Below, one piece after another: positions 28,590-39,003 of a stretch of DNA of 64,000 nt (positions are counted from its first letter, which is position 1; the number at the start of each line of letters is the position of its first letter). Source of the DNA: Syntrophomonadaceae bacterium (GTDB lineage Bacteria > Bacillota > Dethiobacteria > DTU022); the NCBI GenBank assembly GCA_003567725.1, contig PWYU01000057.1, positions 1 through 64,000 of the forward strand, given 5' to 3'. The position numbers were made by a program, and so were the translations under genes. The notes beneath the pieces were generated by a model. That model did no database searches and had not been told where the DNA came from. It worked only from the letters and a program-made list of their open reading frames with translations.

Positions 28590-29744
28590 TTATGCTTCCA
28601 TAATAATGACATTGGCATAAATGCCTACTCCGCCAATATTGTGAACCAGGCCGGTTTTTGCGCCGGGTACCTGGATCTCTCCCGCTTCGCCCCGGAGCTG
28701 CTGGACGATAGTCCTGACCTGGGAACCACCGGTAGCTCCAATTGGATGACCCTTGGAGAGGAGCCCGCCGTCGACGTTTACTGGAATTTTGCCTTCAAGG
28801 TAGGTTTCTTTTTTGCGGATTAACTCTACCCCACTACCGGGTTCAGCAAAACCCAGGTTTTCATAAGCCATTAATTCAGCGATGGTAAAACAGTCATGGA
28901 CTTCTGCGACATCGATATCTTGTGGTTTCACCGCTGCCATCTCATAGGCTTGAAGTGCAGCTAACCGGGCGCTTTCCAATCCGGCGTAAGCATCTCTGCC
29001 GGTTATGCTGTAAGAGGCAGTAGCGGAACCAATGCCCCGGATCCAGACTGGACGTGTTGAAAGATCTTTAGCCTTTTTCGCCGATGCCAGGATAATGCAG
29101 GAAGAGCCGTCGGCGTTGGCGCAGCAGTCGAACCTTTTTAAAGGGCTGGAAACGTAATCGCTCTCCATTATTTTGGTCATAGGGAGATCTTTTCTGTAAA
29201 CAGCCTTTTCATTTAGTTGTCCGTATTTGGCCGCTTTGATTCTGATCAAAGCAAGATCTTCTTCAGTGGTGCCGAATGTATCAAAGTGAGCCCTGGCATG
29301 CATGGCATAGTAGGCAGGCATGGTGGTGCCAAAAGGAGATTCCCACATTATATCTGCACCGCGGCCCATGCGTTCCTGGGAGTCGGCAGAAGATATCTCT
29401 GACATTTTCTGAAAGCCAATTATTACCACTGCTTCATGTAAGCCGCTTTTAATCAAGCTATAAGCAGTTTTAAGGCCGGTTGTACTTGATGAGCATACGC
29501 TTTCCACTGCAAAAGTCGGCTGGGGATTTAAGCCCAAATATTCAGCAATCAAACCGGAAGGGCTGCGCTGTTTATCATATTCCGGAGCGGAACAGATTAT
29601 TGATGCGTCGAGATCTTTGGCCGTAGCGCCTGCATCCTGCATCGCTTCTCTGTAAGCTTCAAAAGCAAGCTCCCTGATTGAACCTTCATAGTTCCTGACA
29701 AAATTGCTCTGCCCAACCCCGATTATGGCCACATCGTTAGGCAT
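28590..29744 (-). CDS. Thiolase / acetyl-CoA acetyltransferase (SCPx-type)
   Basis: VESVCSSSTTGLKTAYSLIKSG, VAEVHDCFTIAELMAYENLG, NVDGGLLSKGHPIGATGGSQV. Confidence 0.88.
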   Translation of the reverse strand: MPNDVAIIGVGQSNFVRNYEGSIRELAFEAYREAMQDAGATAKDLDASIICSAPEYDKQRSPSGLIAEYLGLNPQPTFAVESVCSSSTTGLKTAYSLIKSGLHEAVVIIGFQKMSEISSADSQERMGRGADIMWESPFGTTMPAYYAMHARAHFDTFGTTEEDLALIRIKAAKYGQLNEKAVYRKDLPMTKIMESDYVSSPLKRFDCCANADGSSCIILASAKKAKDLSTRPVWIRGIGSATASYSITGRDAYAGLESARLAALQAYEMAAVKPQDIDVAEVHDCFTIAELMAYENLGFAEPGSGVELIRKKETYLEGKIPVNVDGGLLSKGHPIGATGGSQVRTIVQQLRGEAGEIQVPGAKTGLVHNIGGVGIYANVIIMEA

Positions 29745-29839
29745 GATTATTCCTCCTCCAATTATTGATCTAGGTAAAATTTTTTATAGTAGCTGTACAC
29801 CTGATACCTGGATTTTTCAATTCCAAGAATTGGTGGGTT

Positions 29840-30586
29840 TTAGGGCATAATCATTCCTCCATCAATGCAAAGGGTTTGCCCTGTGATATAGCTTGATTCA
29901 TCTGAAACCAGAAATACTACCGCCGGCCCAATCTCTTCAGGTTTCCCAAACCGCTTAAGAGGGATGCGCTCCAGGTATTTTTCTTTAAATTTGGGATCGG
30001 AGGCAATAACCTGTGTCATATCGGTTTCGGCCAGGGGAGAAATTGTATTCACTCTAATGTTGTAGCGGGCCAGTTCTTTGGCAGCTGATTTAGTCATGGC
30101 GTATACTCCGCCTTTGGCTGCCGTATAGTTTATTTGGCCGATAGTTCCCATCAACCCTGCTGAAGAAGTGACATTGATAATCGAACCTTTTTTTTGATCG
30201 ATCATCGGTTTGGCTACAGCTTGAAGGCAGTAGAAAGATCCACTCAGATTTATCCTCAATACTTCTTCCCACTGGTCCGGTGTCATCTTCCAGAGCATAG
30301 CCGGTTTGAAAATGCCGGCGTTATTAAAGAGAGCATCGATATGACCGTATGTTTCAAGTGCCCTGTTAACCATCTCAGATACCTGGCTGCTGTTACCAAC
30401 ATCTACCTGCTGGATCAGGGCCTGACGGCCCATATTTTCAATTTCTTTAACTACCCGGTCTTCCTTTTTTATGCTGCGGCTGGCCAGGACCAGGTTGGCA
30501 CCTTCCGAAGCTAGAGCCAGGGATACTGCTTCACCGATACCCTTGCTGGCGCCTGTTACAATAACCACTTTATCCTTTAAACGCAC
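29840..30586 (-). CDS. Short-chain dehydrogenase/reductase (3-oxoacyl reductase-like)
   Basis: VTGASKGIGEAVSLALASEGA, LFNNAGIFKPA, YTAAKGGVYAMTKSAAKELA. Confidence 0.9.
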   Translation of the reverse strand: MRLKDKVVIVTGASKGIGEAVSLALASEGANLVLASRSIKKEDRVVKEIENMGRQALIQQVDVGNSSQVSEMVNRALETYGHIDALFNNAGIFKPAMLWKMTPDQWEEVLRINLSGSFYCLQAVAKPMIDQKKGSIINVTSSAGLMGTIGQINYTAAKGGVYAMTKSAAKELARYNIRVNTISPLAETDMTQVIASDPKFKEKYLERIPLKRFGKPEEIGPAVVFLVSDESSYITGQTLCIDGGMIMP

Positions 30587-30904
30587 TTAAACACCTCCCG
30601 GTTGATTTTAGCTTTAAAAAGCGATTCTATGCGGCCTGCAATGGTTAAGCTGCACTATATTTTGCCGGCATATCCTATTTACCGATATGGTCTTACTGCC
30701 GTTACTGGTAGCAAGCGGAAATTCCATCAAAGTGAACCTCCCTTGAAATTCAAAAGATCATATTTTTACTTGAAATTTCTTGATTAGATTTGCATATTGC
30801 ACAGTATATACTTTTACTTAACACGGGCAGATATATTATTAATCAAATGAGATGTGATTAATGCCGCAGGCACTGCTGGGCTGCCTGCTATTCACCGTAT
30901 TGCT

Positions 30905-31080
30905 TGCAGATCGAACAGACGGGACTTCTAGTGTTTCAGCATTTGCCTTTTGCCCGGACTTCTTTTGTGATAAGCTCTATTCTAAGCTCTCACACGGTGG
31001 CGGCATCCTCTCTGCCAGCCTTCTTCTGGTCTCTTTTTGCAGGCAATTTCAAGCTTTCAATTGATGCGGGCCTGAATATT
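30905..31080. repeat. Diverged dispersed repeat family D, copy 1
   Basis: TTTGCCCGGACTTCTTTTGTGATAAGCTCTATT...CACGGTGGCGG...GCAGGCAATTTCAAGCTTTCAATTGATGCGGGCCT resembles 62905-63045. Confidence 0.5.
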
Positions 31081-31209
31081 AATATCAGGTTTGCTGTCTT
31101 AATAAAAAGAAAGCTTAGCAGTCACGTTTGATTTTTTTATAAGCGACCGCGAGGTATTTGTTACACTATTGCCATTTTAATTAAGTTTAAATAAAAACAA
31201 ACATAGTGG

Positions 31210-31274
31210 AAATCCCTAAAAAGCATGGAAACAAGGTTAAAAAGTATGAAATCAGGGCTAACCCCTTAGGATGA
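31210..31274 (+). repeat. Dispersed intergenic repeat family B, copy 2
   Basis: AATCCCTAAAAAGCATGGAAACAAGGTTAAA...TGAAATCAGGGCTAACCCCTTAGGATGAA. Confidence 0.7.
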
Positions 31275-31418
31275 ACACCCGGGACAGCCAGGGCAAAAGC
31301 AGAATAAAAAAGGCCGTTCGTGATATTAAAAGCAGGTTTTTGATATCCGTATACTGAATATTCATATTGGTGTAAAGTTTTATCAAACCTCCTGCTCCAG
31401 GAAAAAGGCGGTGGTCAG

Positions 31419-33134
31419 TTGAAGGGCCAGAATGTTTATCAGGTGGAGTGGAAAGAGAAGCCGGAATTAATTCTCATATGCAAAGTTAGTCCTAACTTTG
31501 AATCAATTGAACAGGTAGATACTTCCCTGCAGCGCACTCTGCAGGCTTCAGTAGATTATTTTGATTTTTGCAAGGCTACCTTGATGCTGCTTCGTGAAGG
31601 CAAAATGCCAGTTTGCTGGCATGCTTCCAAAGACAAAAAGAATCCTGGCAGCGGGACTGTAGTTCATTCTGAGCGCTGTATCCAGTTAAATGATTATCTT
31701 TCCGATCCGGAAAACAGCAGTAAGAAGAAACTTCTTGATCCCCTTTCGCCAATTATATCGACAACCTTGCCGGTATTTTTAAAAGCCGGGGATCCGGTAG
31801 GAAAGATGGAAATCGGCATCTTCAATACAGATTATCAAACCGGGGAGTACATGCTTGCCAAAGCTGTTTCTTTGGGCAGACACATGGCTGATATTATTCA
31901 GGAATCGCTTTTCCACAGGCAAAAAGATCGCCACTTGAGAAAGTTTTCTATCTGGTTGGAAATGATTAACACGATCAGCTCCACTCTTGACATCAGGCAG
32001 GTTCTTCATGTTGTGGCTCAGTTAACGGCGGATCTTTTTTCAGCAAGAAGCTGTATTTATTTACTTGATAATGAAGAAGAAACCTTGATTCCAACTGTAG
32101 CGGTGGGTAGTTATGACCCGGTTTTGAAAAAAAAATTTAAAGCGCTTCAAGGTAGGAAATTATTCCCAGCTATGCAAAAAGCGATTAAGGTTGAGCAGCC
32201 GGTTGTGGTGACGCCTAAAAACAGTGAAAAAATGCTAACCAGAGAAATTGTGAATGATTTTGACTACGGCTGGGTTGTTTTGGCCCCTATAATGAGCAAA
32301 GAAAAAACTATTGGCATTATGCAGGTGGATCAACCTCCTGAGGCTGAAGGCTTTGATAGTGAGGAGGTCGAAATTATATTTGCAATTGCTCGCGCTACTG
32401 CTGTGGCCATAGAGAATGCCAGGCTAATCGATATGCTTGGTCAAAAGGAACAACTCCTGCATCAGTTAGTCAATAAACTGATTACAGCCCAGGAAGATGA
32501 GCGCAAATTTATAGCCGCCGATTTGCATGATGGAATTATACAATCCCTTTTAGCGATTTGGTACCGCTTGCAGCGTCTTTCAGCGGATGAAGAGATGAAA
32601 CCGCAAAAATGGCAGGGCGAAATAACAGAATTAACGGGAGTGCTCAATGATCAGATTCAGGAAATCAGGCGAATCTTATATGATTTACGGCCGATTATAC
32701 TGGACAATTATGGACTGATCCCGGCTGTTGAGGCTCATGTCAATCATATTAGTGAAAAGCAAGATTTACCCGTTGAGCTAAATATCAGTGGTGTAAAGCA
32801 AAGGCTGGCCTCCAAAACGGAGGTGGCCCTGTTTAGAATATTGCAGGAAGCGTTGACCAATGTGATCAAACACGCTGGTGCTTCACATGTTAAAGTTAGC
32901 CTTGAGCTGGGAGAAGAAAGCGTAGTTTTGGTTGTCGAAGATGATGGTTCCGGTATAAACAATAATCATAATGATCAAAAAAATCCATTGCACCGCCTGG
33001 GCCTGGCCGGGATCAATGAGCGGGCCCTGCTTCTGGGCGGCAACTGCAAAATCGACTCCAGACCCGGCAAAGGGACAAAAATAAAAGTCAGCATTCCCGT
33101 TAAAACCACATCCAGGGAGGAGCCAGGAAAGTGA
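31419..33134 (+). CDS. GAF-domain sensor histidine kinase (NarL/HisKA_3 type)
   Basis: EDERKFIAADLHDGIIQSLLAIWYRLQRL, HATPase (ALFRILQEALTNVIKHAGASHVKV, GLAGINERALLLGG); no TM segment evident. Confidence 0.88.
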   Translation: MKGQNVYQVEWKEKPELILICKVSPNFESIEQVDTSLQRTLQASVDYFDFCKATLMLLREGKMPVCWHASKDKKNPGSGTVVHSERCIQLNDYLSDPENSSKKKLLDPLSPIISTTLPVFLKAGDPVGKMEIGIFNTDYQTGEYMLAKAVSLGRHMADIIQESLFHRQKDRHLRKFSIWLEMINTISSTLDIRQVLHVVAQLTADLFSARSCIYLLDNEEETLIPTVAVGSYDPVLKKKFKALQGRKLFPAMQKAIKVEQPVVVTPKNSEKMLTREIVNDFDYGWVVLAPIMSKEKTIGIMQVDQPPEAEGFDSEEVEIIFAIARATAVAIENARLIDMLGQKEQLLHQLVNKLITAQEDERKFIAADLHDGIIQSLLAIWYRLQRLSADEEMKPQKWQGEITELTGVLNDQIQEIRRILYDLRPIILDNYGLIPAVEAHVNHISEKQDLPVELNISGVKQRLASKTEVALFRILQEALTNVIKHAGASHVKVSLELGEESVVLVVEDDGSGINNNHNDQKNPLHRLGLAGINERALLLGGNCKIDSRPGKGTKIKVSIPVKTTSREEPGK

Positions 33135-33862
33135 CCATTAGCATAATTATAGTTGACGACCACCCGATGGTCAGAGAAGGATTGACCAACATGCTCGATA
33201 ATTGCGAAGAGATAACCGTGACCGGAAGCTGCGGAGACAGTAGAGAAGCTCTAGAAAAAGCTGAAACACTTAATCCCGAGATCATCTTGATGGATATCAA
33301 AATGGAGGGAATAAACGGGATTGAATCAGCCCGGCAGATTTTAGCTCGAAAACCTGATATTAAAATTATTTTTTTGACTGTTTTCGAAGATGCCGAATCA
33401 ATTCGCCTGGCTCTGCAGGCCGGAGCTTCCGGTTACATCCTCAAGCATGTCAGCCGTCAGAACCTGATTGATACAATCAAAAGGGTGCATGCCGGTGAGA
33501 CCATTATCGATCAATCTGTGTTCAAACAAATAGTAAACGACTATACCCGCTTGAGCAAAAAGCATACCGAAGTTAAATCCTTTAATAAAGAAGAGGAGCC
33601 GGTTGAATTAACCCCCAGGGAGCAGGAAATATTAAGGCACCTGGTTCGGGGCCTAACCAATAAAGAAATATCGTCAGCTACAAACCTGGCCGTTGATACA
33701 GTAAAAACACATCTGCGCAACATTTATCGAAAACTTCAGGTTAAAAACAGGACCCAGGCTATTTCAATGGCTGTAAAATTGAGCAGAAATAGTGCAGATA
33801 GCCTGTTCATTATTGAAAGGCCTACATTCGAAGATTTTAGTGATGATAATACAGATACTTGA
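33131..33862 (+). CDS. NarL/FixJ-family response regulator
   Basis: IIVDDHPMVREGLTNML, EIILMDIKMEGINGIE, C-terminal LuxR HTH LTPREQEILRHLVRGLTNKEISSATNLAVDTVKTHLRNIYRKL; 4-bp overlap with kinase. Confidence 0.92.
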   Translation: MTISIIIVDDHPMVREGLTNMLDNCEEITVTGSCGDSREALEKAETLNPEIILMDIKMEGINGIESARQILARKPDIKIIFLTVFEDAESIRLALQAGASGYILKHVSRQNLIDTIKRVHAGETIIDQSVFKQIVNDYTRLSKKHTEVKSFNKEEEPVELTPREQEILRHLVRGLTNKEISSATNLAVDTVKTHLRNIYRKLQVKNRTQAISMAVKLSRNSADSLFIIERPTFEDFSDDNTDT

Positions 33863-34015
33863 TGCTATTTTACCAGCATAACAAAATGCTTATCTAAACT
33901 CTAATATTCAAATGATCTGAGATTTATTTTTACTGATAGATTGATGATGAGATTTTTCCCATGCGTTATAAGCTGCAATTTATTGCATTTCCCTGGCTCT
34001 GGTGTCCTGAGAAGA

Positions 34016-34058
34016 ACAAGAGACATACCGCAAAATTCTATTCCGGTATGTCTCTTGT
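34016..34058. terminator. Bidirectional terminator between response regulator and TRAP genes
   Basis: ACAAGAGACATACCG-N13-CGGTATGTCTCTTGT, 15-bp perfect stem between convergent genes. Confidence 0.75.
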
Positions 34059-34112
34059 ATATTGCTTCATCCTTCTATTATCAAAGCTTTTAAGCTAAGA
34101 TTTTCAAAGTTC

Positions 34113-35417
34113 CTAATCGGCAAAACTCGGCAGGTAAAGGGCAATTTGGGGAAAGGCCGTAATAAGGATGGCACAGATAATAATTGCCACTAAGTACCAT
34201 CCGACTCCGCGGAATATTTCCATCACCGGAGTTTCCCTGTCCACACCTGCCACAACATATACATTAGCTCCTACCGGAGGCGTTATAACCCCCATACCCA
34301 GGGCCAATACAATAATTACCCCAAACCAGATCGGGTCGAAACCCAGTTCAACGGCCACCGGGTAGAAAATTGGCACTGTTAGTAAAATCAAAGCCAGCGC
34401 GTCTATAAAAAAACCAAGGATCAGGTATATTAAAAGGATTACAGCGATGATCGCTACAGGAGGAAGGGGCAGTTCTACGGCCCAGGTGGCAAGGCCTCTG
34501 GGAAGCCCGGTGACACCCAGAAAGCGGCCGTATATAGCCGCTGCGGCAACGAGAAACATGATCATAGCCGAGATGCGGACAGAATCTGTCAGAGATTTCT
34601 TAAAGCCGTCCCAGCTCAGCTGGCGCCTGATCAGGGCCACTACCAGGGTAGAAAATACCCCTACCGCTCCTGCTTCGGTAGGAGTAAAGATGCCGCCAAA
34701 AAGGCCTCCCATCACCGCGATAAAGATAATAATTACTTCGACCCCGCCACTTATTACAGCTCTGATCTTTTCGGACCAGGCCACGCTTTCCCCTGCCGGT
34801 GCCAGTTCAGGTTTACGGACAGTTTGTAAGTAGGCAGCCAGCATAAAAAGGACCATTAAGAGTATTCCAGGGAAAATACCAGCCATAAAAAGGCGGCGGA
34901 TAGACTCACCGGCGGAAACTCCATAGAGGATAAAAATGACACTGGGCGGAATCATTACGCCCAGAATGGCGGCAGCGGCGATTGTGGCTGTGGAAATAGA
35001 ACGATTGTAGTTATATTTTTTCATTTCCGGAAGGGCTACGGCGCTCATAGTGGCAGCAGTAGCGGTTGTCGAGCCGCAAATTGCTCCAAATGCTGTACAG
35101 GCCGCAATGGTTGCCAAAAGCAAACCTGCTTTTAAACTGCCCATAACTTTATAAGTGGCATCGTAGATCCGCGAGCTTAAACCGGAGTAAAAGGCAATAT
35201 AGCCCATCCAAACAAACATAGGAACCACTAGAAGAGAGTAGGAAGCGAAGGTATTATAAATAGCCTGGCTTGAAACTGAAAACATGGCTTCTGGAGTTCT
35301 GACAATGGCAAATCCTGTCATTCCAACCACCAGCATAACATAGGCTACTGGCATTCGGGCGAAAAGGAAAATGAACACGAATAAGATTGATATGATCCCG
35401 ATCTGGATTGGGCTCAT
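34113..35417 (-). CDS. dctM: TRAP transporter large permease (DctM)
   Basis: 434 aa, GSTTATAATMSAVALPEMKKYNYNRSISTATIAAAAILGVMIPPSVIFILYG. Confidence 0.92.
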   Translation of the reverse strand: MSPIQIGIISILFVFIFLFARMPVAYVMLVVGMTGFAIVRTPEAMFSVSSQAIYNTFASYSLLVVPMFVWMGYIAFYSGLSSRIYDATYKVMGSLKAGLLLATIAACTAFGAICGSTTATAATMSAVALPEMKKYNYNRSISTATIAAAAILGVMIPPSVIFILYGVSAGESIRRLFMAGIFPGILLMVLFMLAAYLQTVRKPELAPAGESVAWSEKIRAVISGGVEVIIIFIAVMGGLFGGIFTPTEAGAVGVFSTLVVALIRRQLSWDGFKKSLTDSVRISAMIMFLVAAAAIYGRFLGVTGLPRGLATWAVELPLPPVAIIAVILLIYLILGFFIDALALILLTVPIFYPVAVELGFDPIWFGVIIVLALGMGVITPPVGANVYVVAGVDRETPVMEIFRGVGWYLVAIIICAILITAFPQIALYLPSFAD

Positions 35418-35977
35418 GGGGCTTCACTTCCTTTTACGACGGTAATTGCAGCTTTGATCATGTCCAGCAGCAGAACAAGGACTAACATGATAAAACCAAA
35501 AGCAACCAGGTAAATAGAAGGTGCAATAGGAATTCTCAAATGTCCGGTTTCATAACCGGCTATCATCCGTTCGTGGGCAAAAAAAACTAATTCTCTGGCC
35601 AGTATATAGGAGAAGAAAAGAGCGATAATACAGACAAATAGTTCAATCAATCCCTGGACACGTGGTGAAAAACGTTCCACCAGGATTCCGACCATTATGT
35701 GGCCTTTCATAATGGCTGTATAGGCCACTCCCAACCCGAGCAGGACAGCTCCTGACATCTCTACCATTTCCACAGCTCCACCTATAGGCCGCCATGGTAT
35801 GCGAATAATCACGTTGGTCACAGTAATGGCCATGACTACGACCATGGCCAGTTGGGCTACCTGGGCTGTTCGCCAGGTTAGATTTTGCACAAATCTGTCA
35901 AATAAGTTTAGCAAGTATAACCGCCCCCTGTTGTAAGCATTTTTAAATGTACTGATTTGATTAGAGAGGGCTTCCAC
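35414..35977 (-). CDS. dctQ: TRAP transporter small permease (DctQ)
   Basis: 4-TM protein overlapping dctM. Confidence 0.88.
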   Translation of the reverse strand: MEALSNQISTFKNAYNRGRLYLLNLFDRFVQNLTWRTAQVAQLAMVVVMAITVTNVIIRIPWRPIGGAVEMVEMSGAVLLGLGVAYTAIMKGHIMVGILVERFSPRVQGLIELFVCIIALFFSYILARELVFFAHERMIAGYETGHLRIPIAPSIYLVAFGFIMLVLVLLLDMIKAAITVVKGSEAP

Positions 35978-36071
35978 TTTTACAAGGGTTAAAGCCTCGA
36001 GGACGGTGTAAGCCCTCTCCTTAGGACTGGCAGATCATTGAAACAAGTTAGCAGCTCATAGCCGTTAAAGC

Positions 36072-37211
36072 CTAATTGCCATAGCCTCCATATTCATCTG
36101 AATGCTTGGCATCGAGTTCCCGGGCAAGATCCATGATTTCATCTCCCGGTAATCCGGCAGCATTTGCATTTTCAACCCACTCTTCCATGATCGGATCGAT
36201 TAAATCAACCCAGCGATCCCATTCATCTTCGTCGAGTTCGATTACTTCCATACCGTGTTCTTCGACACCAAACCGCTGGCCTTCCACGGTGTGATCTGTT
36301 CTCAACTGACCATACTCAATAACATATTTTTCATTTACTTCGTCGAAAATTTGCTGAACTGATTCAGGAAAGGCGTTCCAGGTATCCCAGTTCATCACTT
36401 TCATAAAAATGATGTTATAAGTAGGCGGGCACTTGGTAATATAATCAGTTACCTCCGCCAGGCGGAAGCCCTTAAGTGTATCGGTCGGGGCAAGCAGCCC
36501 GTCGACAACCCCGGTTTCAATATTCTCGTACGAGGCTCCCATTCCGAATGAAACCGGGTTAGCCCCAAGGGCGGTAACCCAGGGAATGGTTCCCCCGACG
36601 GCCCTGATGTCAAGGCCAGCCAGGTCATCCATTGTTTCAACCCTGGTATTGGTCATGAAATCGCCGGGACCGGTAGCCCAGAAGTGCATAATTTTAACAT
36701 CAGCATATTCTTCCTGAAGCGGTCCATATTGTTTCCAGGCTTCATGCATGGTCACAGCAGCTACCAGGGCGTTGTCGTTCTTGAAGCCGGGCTGTTCAAA
36801 AGCATCTGTTATAGGGAATACGCCCGGCGTATAGGCAGGGCAGGGGGTCCCAATGTCAGCAACCCCATCGGCAACCCCGCCGTAAATCTCGGGCATTTCA
36901 AGCAAAGCCTGGGCGTAATGCCAGTTAAAATCAATACTGTGCGGAGTTTCTGCTTCCACACGGTCCGAGATTTCCTGGGCCCAGCCTTTATGGCCGTCCG
37001 CTACCTGAAAATCGCCTTCGGGCCAGAAAGTGGCGAATTCCAGAATGAAACTCTGACCTTCTTCTTCTGGTTCATCAGGTTCATCAACCGGGTCGTCATC
37101 CGGTTCATCAATCGGATCCTCTTCCGGCTCTTCATCTGCTTCACAACCGCTGATTGCGGGTACTATCACCAGTATTAGAATAAGCATTAACAAGAGAAGC
37201 TTGGTCTTCAT
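36072..37211 (-). CDS. dctP: TRAP transporter solute-binding lipoprotein (DctP)
   Basis: Lipobox region VIVPAISGCEADEEPEED..., FATFWPEGDF, DLAGLDIRAVGGTIPWVTALGANPV. Confidence 0.9.
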   Translation of the reverse strand: MKTKLLLLMLILILVIVPAISGCEADEEPEEDPIDEPDDDPVDEPDEPEEEGQSFILEFATFWPEGDFQVADGHKGWAQEISDRVEAETPHSIDFNWHYAQALLEMPEIYGGVADGVADIGTPCPAYTPGVFPITDAFEQPGFKNDNALVAAVTMHEAWKQYGPLQEEYADVKIMHFWATGPGDFMTNTRVETMDDLAGLDIRAVGGTIPWVTALGANPVSFGMGASYENIETGVVDGLLAPTDTLKGFRLAEVTDYITKCPPTYNIIFMKVMNWDTWNAFPESVQQIFDEVNEKYVIEYGQLRTDHTVEGQRFGVEEHGMEVIELDEDEWDRWVDLIDPIMEEWVENANAAGLPGDEIMDLARELDAKHSDEYGGYGN

Positions 37212-37703
37212 TACTTGACCCTCCTTCTGAAATTAAAAATCTCTACACAATACACTTTAAAGCCCTCGACGCTTTTCATTGATATTTTACTATAGAACCA
37301 CCTTCTTTATTATTTTTATCTAAAAAGCCTTGCCAGAAGCGATTCAGTTAAAAATATGAAGTAACTGTAAAGAAAATTAAGCTCATTAGTTAAAGATCAA
37401 AAAGTTAAAGCCAACAGAGGTTCTCAGTCCGGGTAGGTAAGACAGGCTTAAATGCACAAATATTTCTGATAATAATATGCTTTAGGCTAACACAAATTTT
37501 TTTAATAGTCAATACTGATTTTTTATTAAAATAACTATATACTGCTAAGTATCATATTGTTAAATAATGCTCAACTTTTTAGCTTAAATGTTCTCCAGTA
37601 AAGAAAAGCCGTGTAACCTTTACAAAAAGGCTTAAATTTTATTTCTTAATATGGCAGGAATGAGAAAAAAAATGGCGAAAAAAATATGTGAATAAACAAA
37701 ATC

Positions 37704-37736
37704 TTGACAATAGGATAAATTAGTTTAATTAACTAA
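37704..37736 (+). promoter_or_regulatory. Candidate promoter with overlapping inverted repeat
   Basis: TTGACA at 37704-37709 and TTAGTT-TAATT-AACTAA at 37720-37736, just upstream of the RBS (AAGGGAGG) of the thiolase. Confidence 0.45.
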
Positions 37737-37749
37737 AGGGAGGCAAAAA

Positions 37750-38946
37750 ATGTATTCAAAAGCATATATTCCGTACCGGGGTTACTACAGCACCCCGTTT
37801 TCCCGCTGGCAGGGAAGCCTGGCCAATGAAAATGCAATTGAACTGGGCGCAACTACAGCAAAAAGATGGTTTGGAGAAAAAAAGATCACGCCTGAAATTT
37901 TTGATTACCTGGTTTTTGGTAAAACAATCGGCCAACCTTACACCTTCTATTCATCACCCCTGGCGGCAGGAATGATGGGGGCGGAAAGAATTTCTGCAGT
38001 TCATATTTCTCAGGCCTGTTCAACCTCTACAACATGTATAAACATGGCTGCGATGGGAATCGAAACAGGGCTTCACGAAACCGTATTTTGTTTGATGGTC
38101 GATCGCACATCAAATGGGCCGCATACGGTCTGGCCCAATCTTTTTGGGCCCGGAGGGCAGGTCATTTCGGAAGATTGGGTGATGGATCATTTTGGCAAAG
38201 ATCCCTGGGGTGGGACCTCCATGATTGAGACCGCCGAGAACGTAGTTCGCATGGCCGGTAATATCACCAGGGAGCAGTGTGATAATGTAACCCTGAAAAG
38301 ATATGAACAGTACCAAGATGCAATAAAAAATGATCGGGAATTTCAAAAGCGCTATCTGTTTCCGGCAGAGTATACAATTAGCAGAAAAGAGAAGGGGTTG
38401 CTTGAGACTGATGAAGGGATAACCCGTACTTCGCAAGAAGGGCTGCAGAAGCTTAAACCGCTGCTTCCAGACGGGGTCCATACATTTGGATCACAAACCC
38501 ATCCGGCAGACGGTAATTGTGGATTAATAGTAACAAATAAGGAACAAGCTTCAGAATTAAGTGAAGATCCAAATCTAGAAATAAAGATTGTTGCTTATGG
38601 TTTTAGCCGGGCTCCAAAGGCACACATGGCGATTTCACCAGTTCCTTCTGCCAGGATGGCCCTGGAAAAGGCTGGCCTGAACATCAGTGATATCAAGGTA
38701 ATTAAAACCCACAACCCTTTTGCTGCCAATGATATTTACATGGCCAATGAATTTGGAATTGATGTAATGGGTTTTAACAATTACGGAAGCCCGATTATAT
38801 TTGGCCATCCTCAGGGCCCAACAGCGGGCCGTTGTATTATTGAGATGATTGAAGAACTGGTTATCTCAGGTGGGGGTTATGGTTTATTTACAGGCTGTGC
38901 TGCCGGCGATACCGGGGCAGCTATGGTTGTAAAAGTAAACGGTTAG
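37750..38946 (+). CDS. Thiolase family protein
   Basis: SQACSTSTTCINMAAMGIETG, GSPIIFGHPQGPTAGRCIIEMIEEL, GLFTGCAAGDTGAAMVV. Confidence 0.82.
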   Translation: MYSKAYIPYRGYYSTPFSRWQGSLANENAIELGATTAKRWFGEKKITPEIFDYLVFGKTIGQPYTFYSSPLAAGMMGAERISAVHISQACSTSTTCINMAAMGIETGLHETVFCLMVDRTSNGPHTVWPNLFGPGGQVISEDWVMDHFGKDPWGGTSMIETAENVVRMAGNITREQCDNVTLKRYEQYQDAIKNDREFQKRYLFPAEYTISRKEKGLLETDEGITRTSQEGLQKLKPLLPDGVHTFGSQTHPADGNCGLIVTNKEQASELSEDPNLEIKIVAYGFSRAPKAHMAISPVPSARMALEKAGLNISDIKVIKTHNPFAANDIYMANEFGIDVMGFNNYGSPIIFGHPQGPTAGRCIIEMIEELVISGGGYGLFTGCAAGDTGAAMVVKVNG

Positions 38947-39003
38947 AGAGTACTACCTTAAACTGATTAAGTGATTAAACAGATTGTAGTGCTAAATCTA
39001 AAG

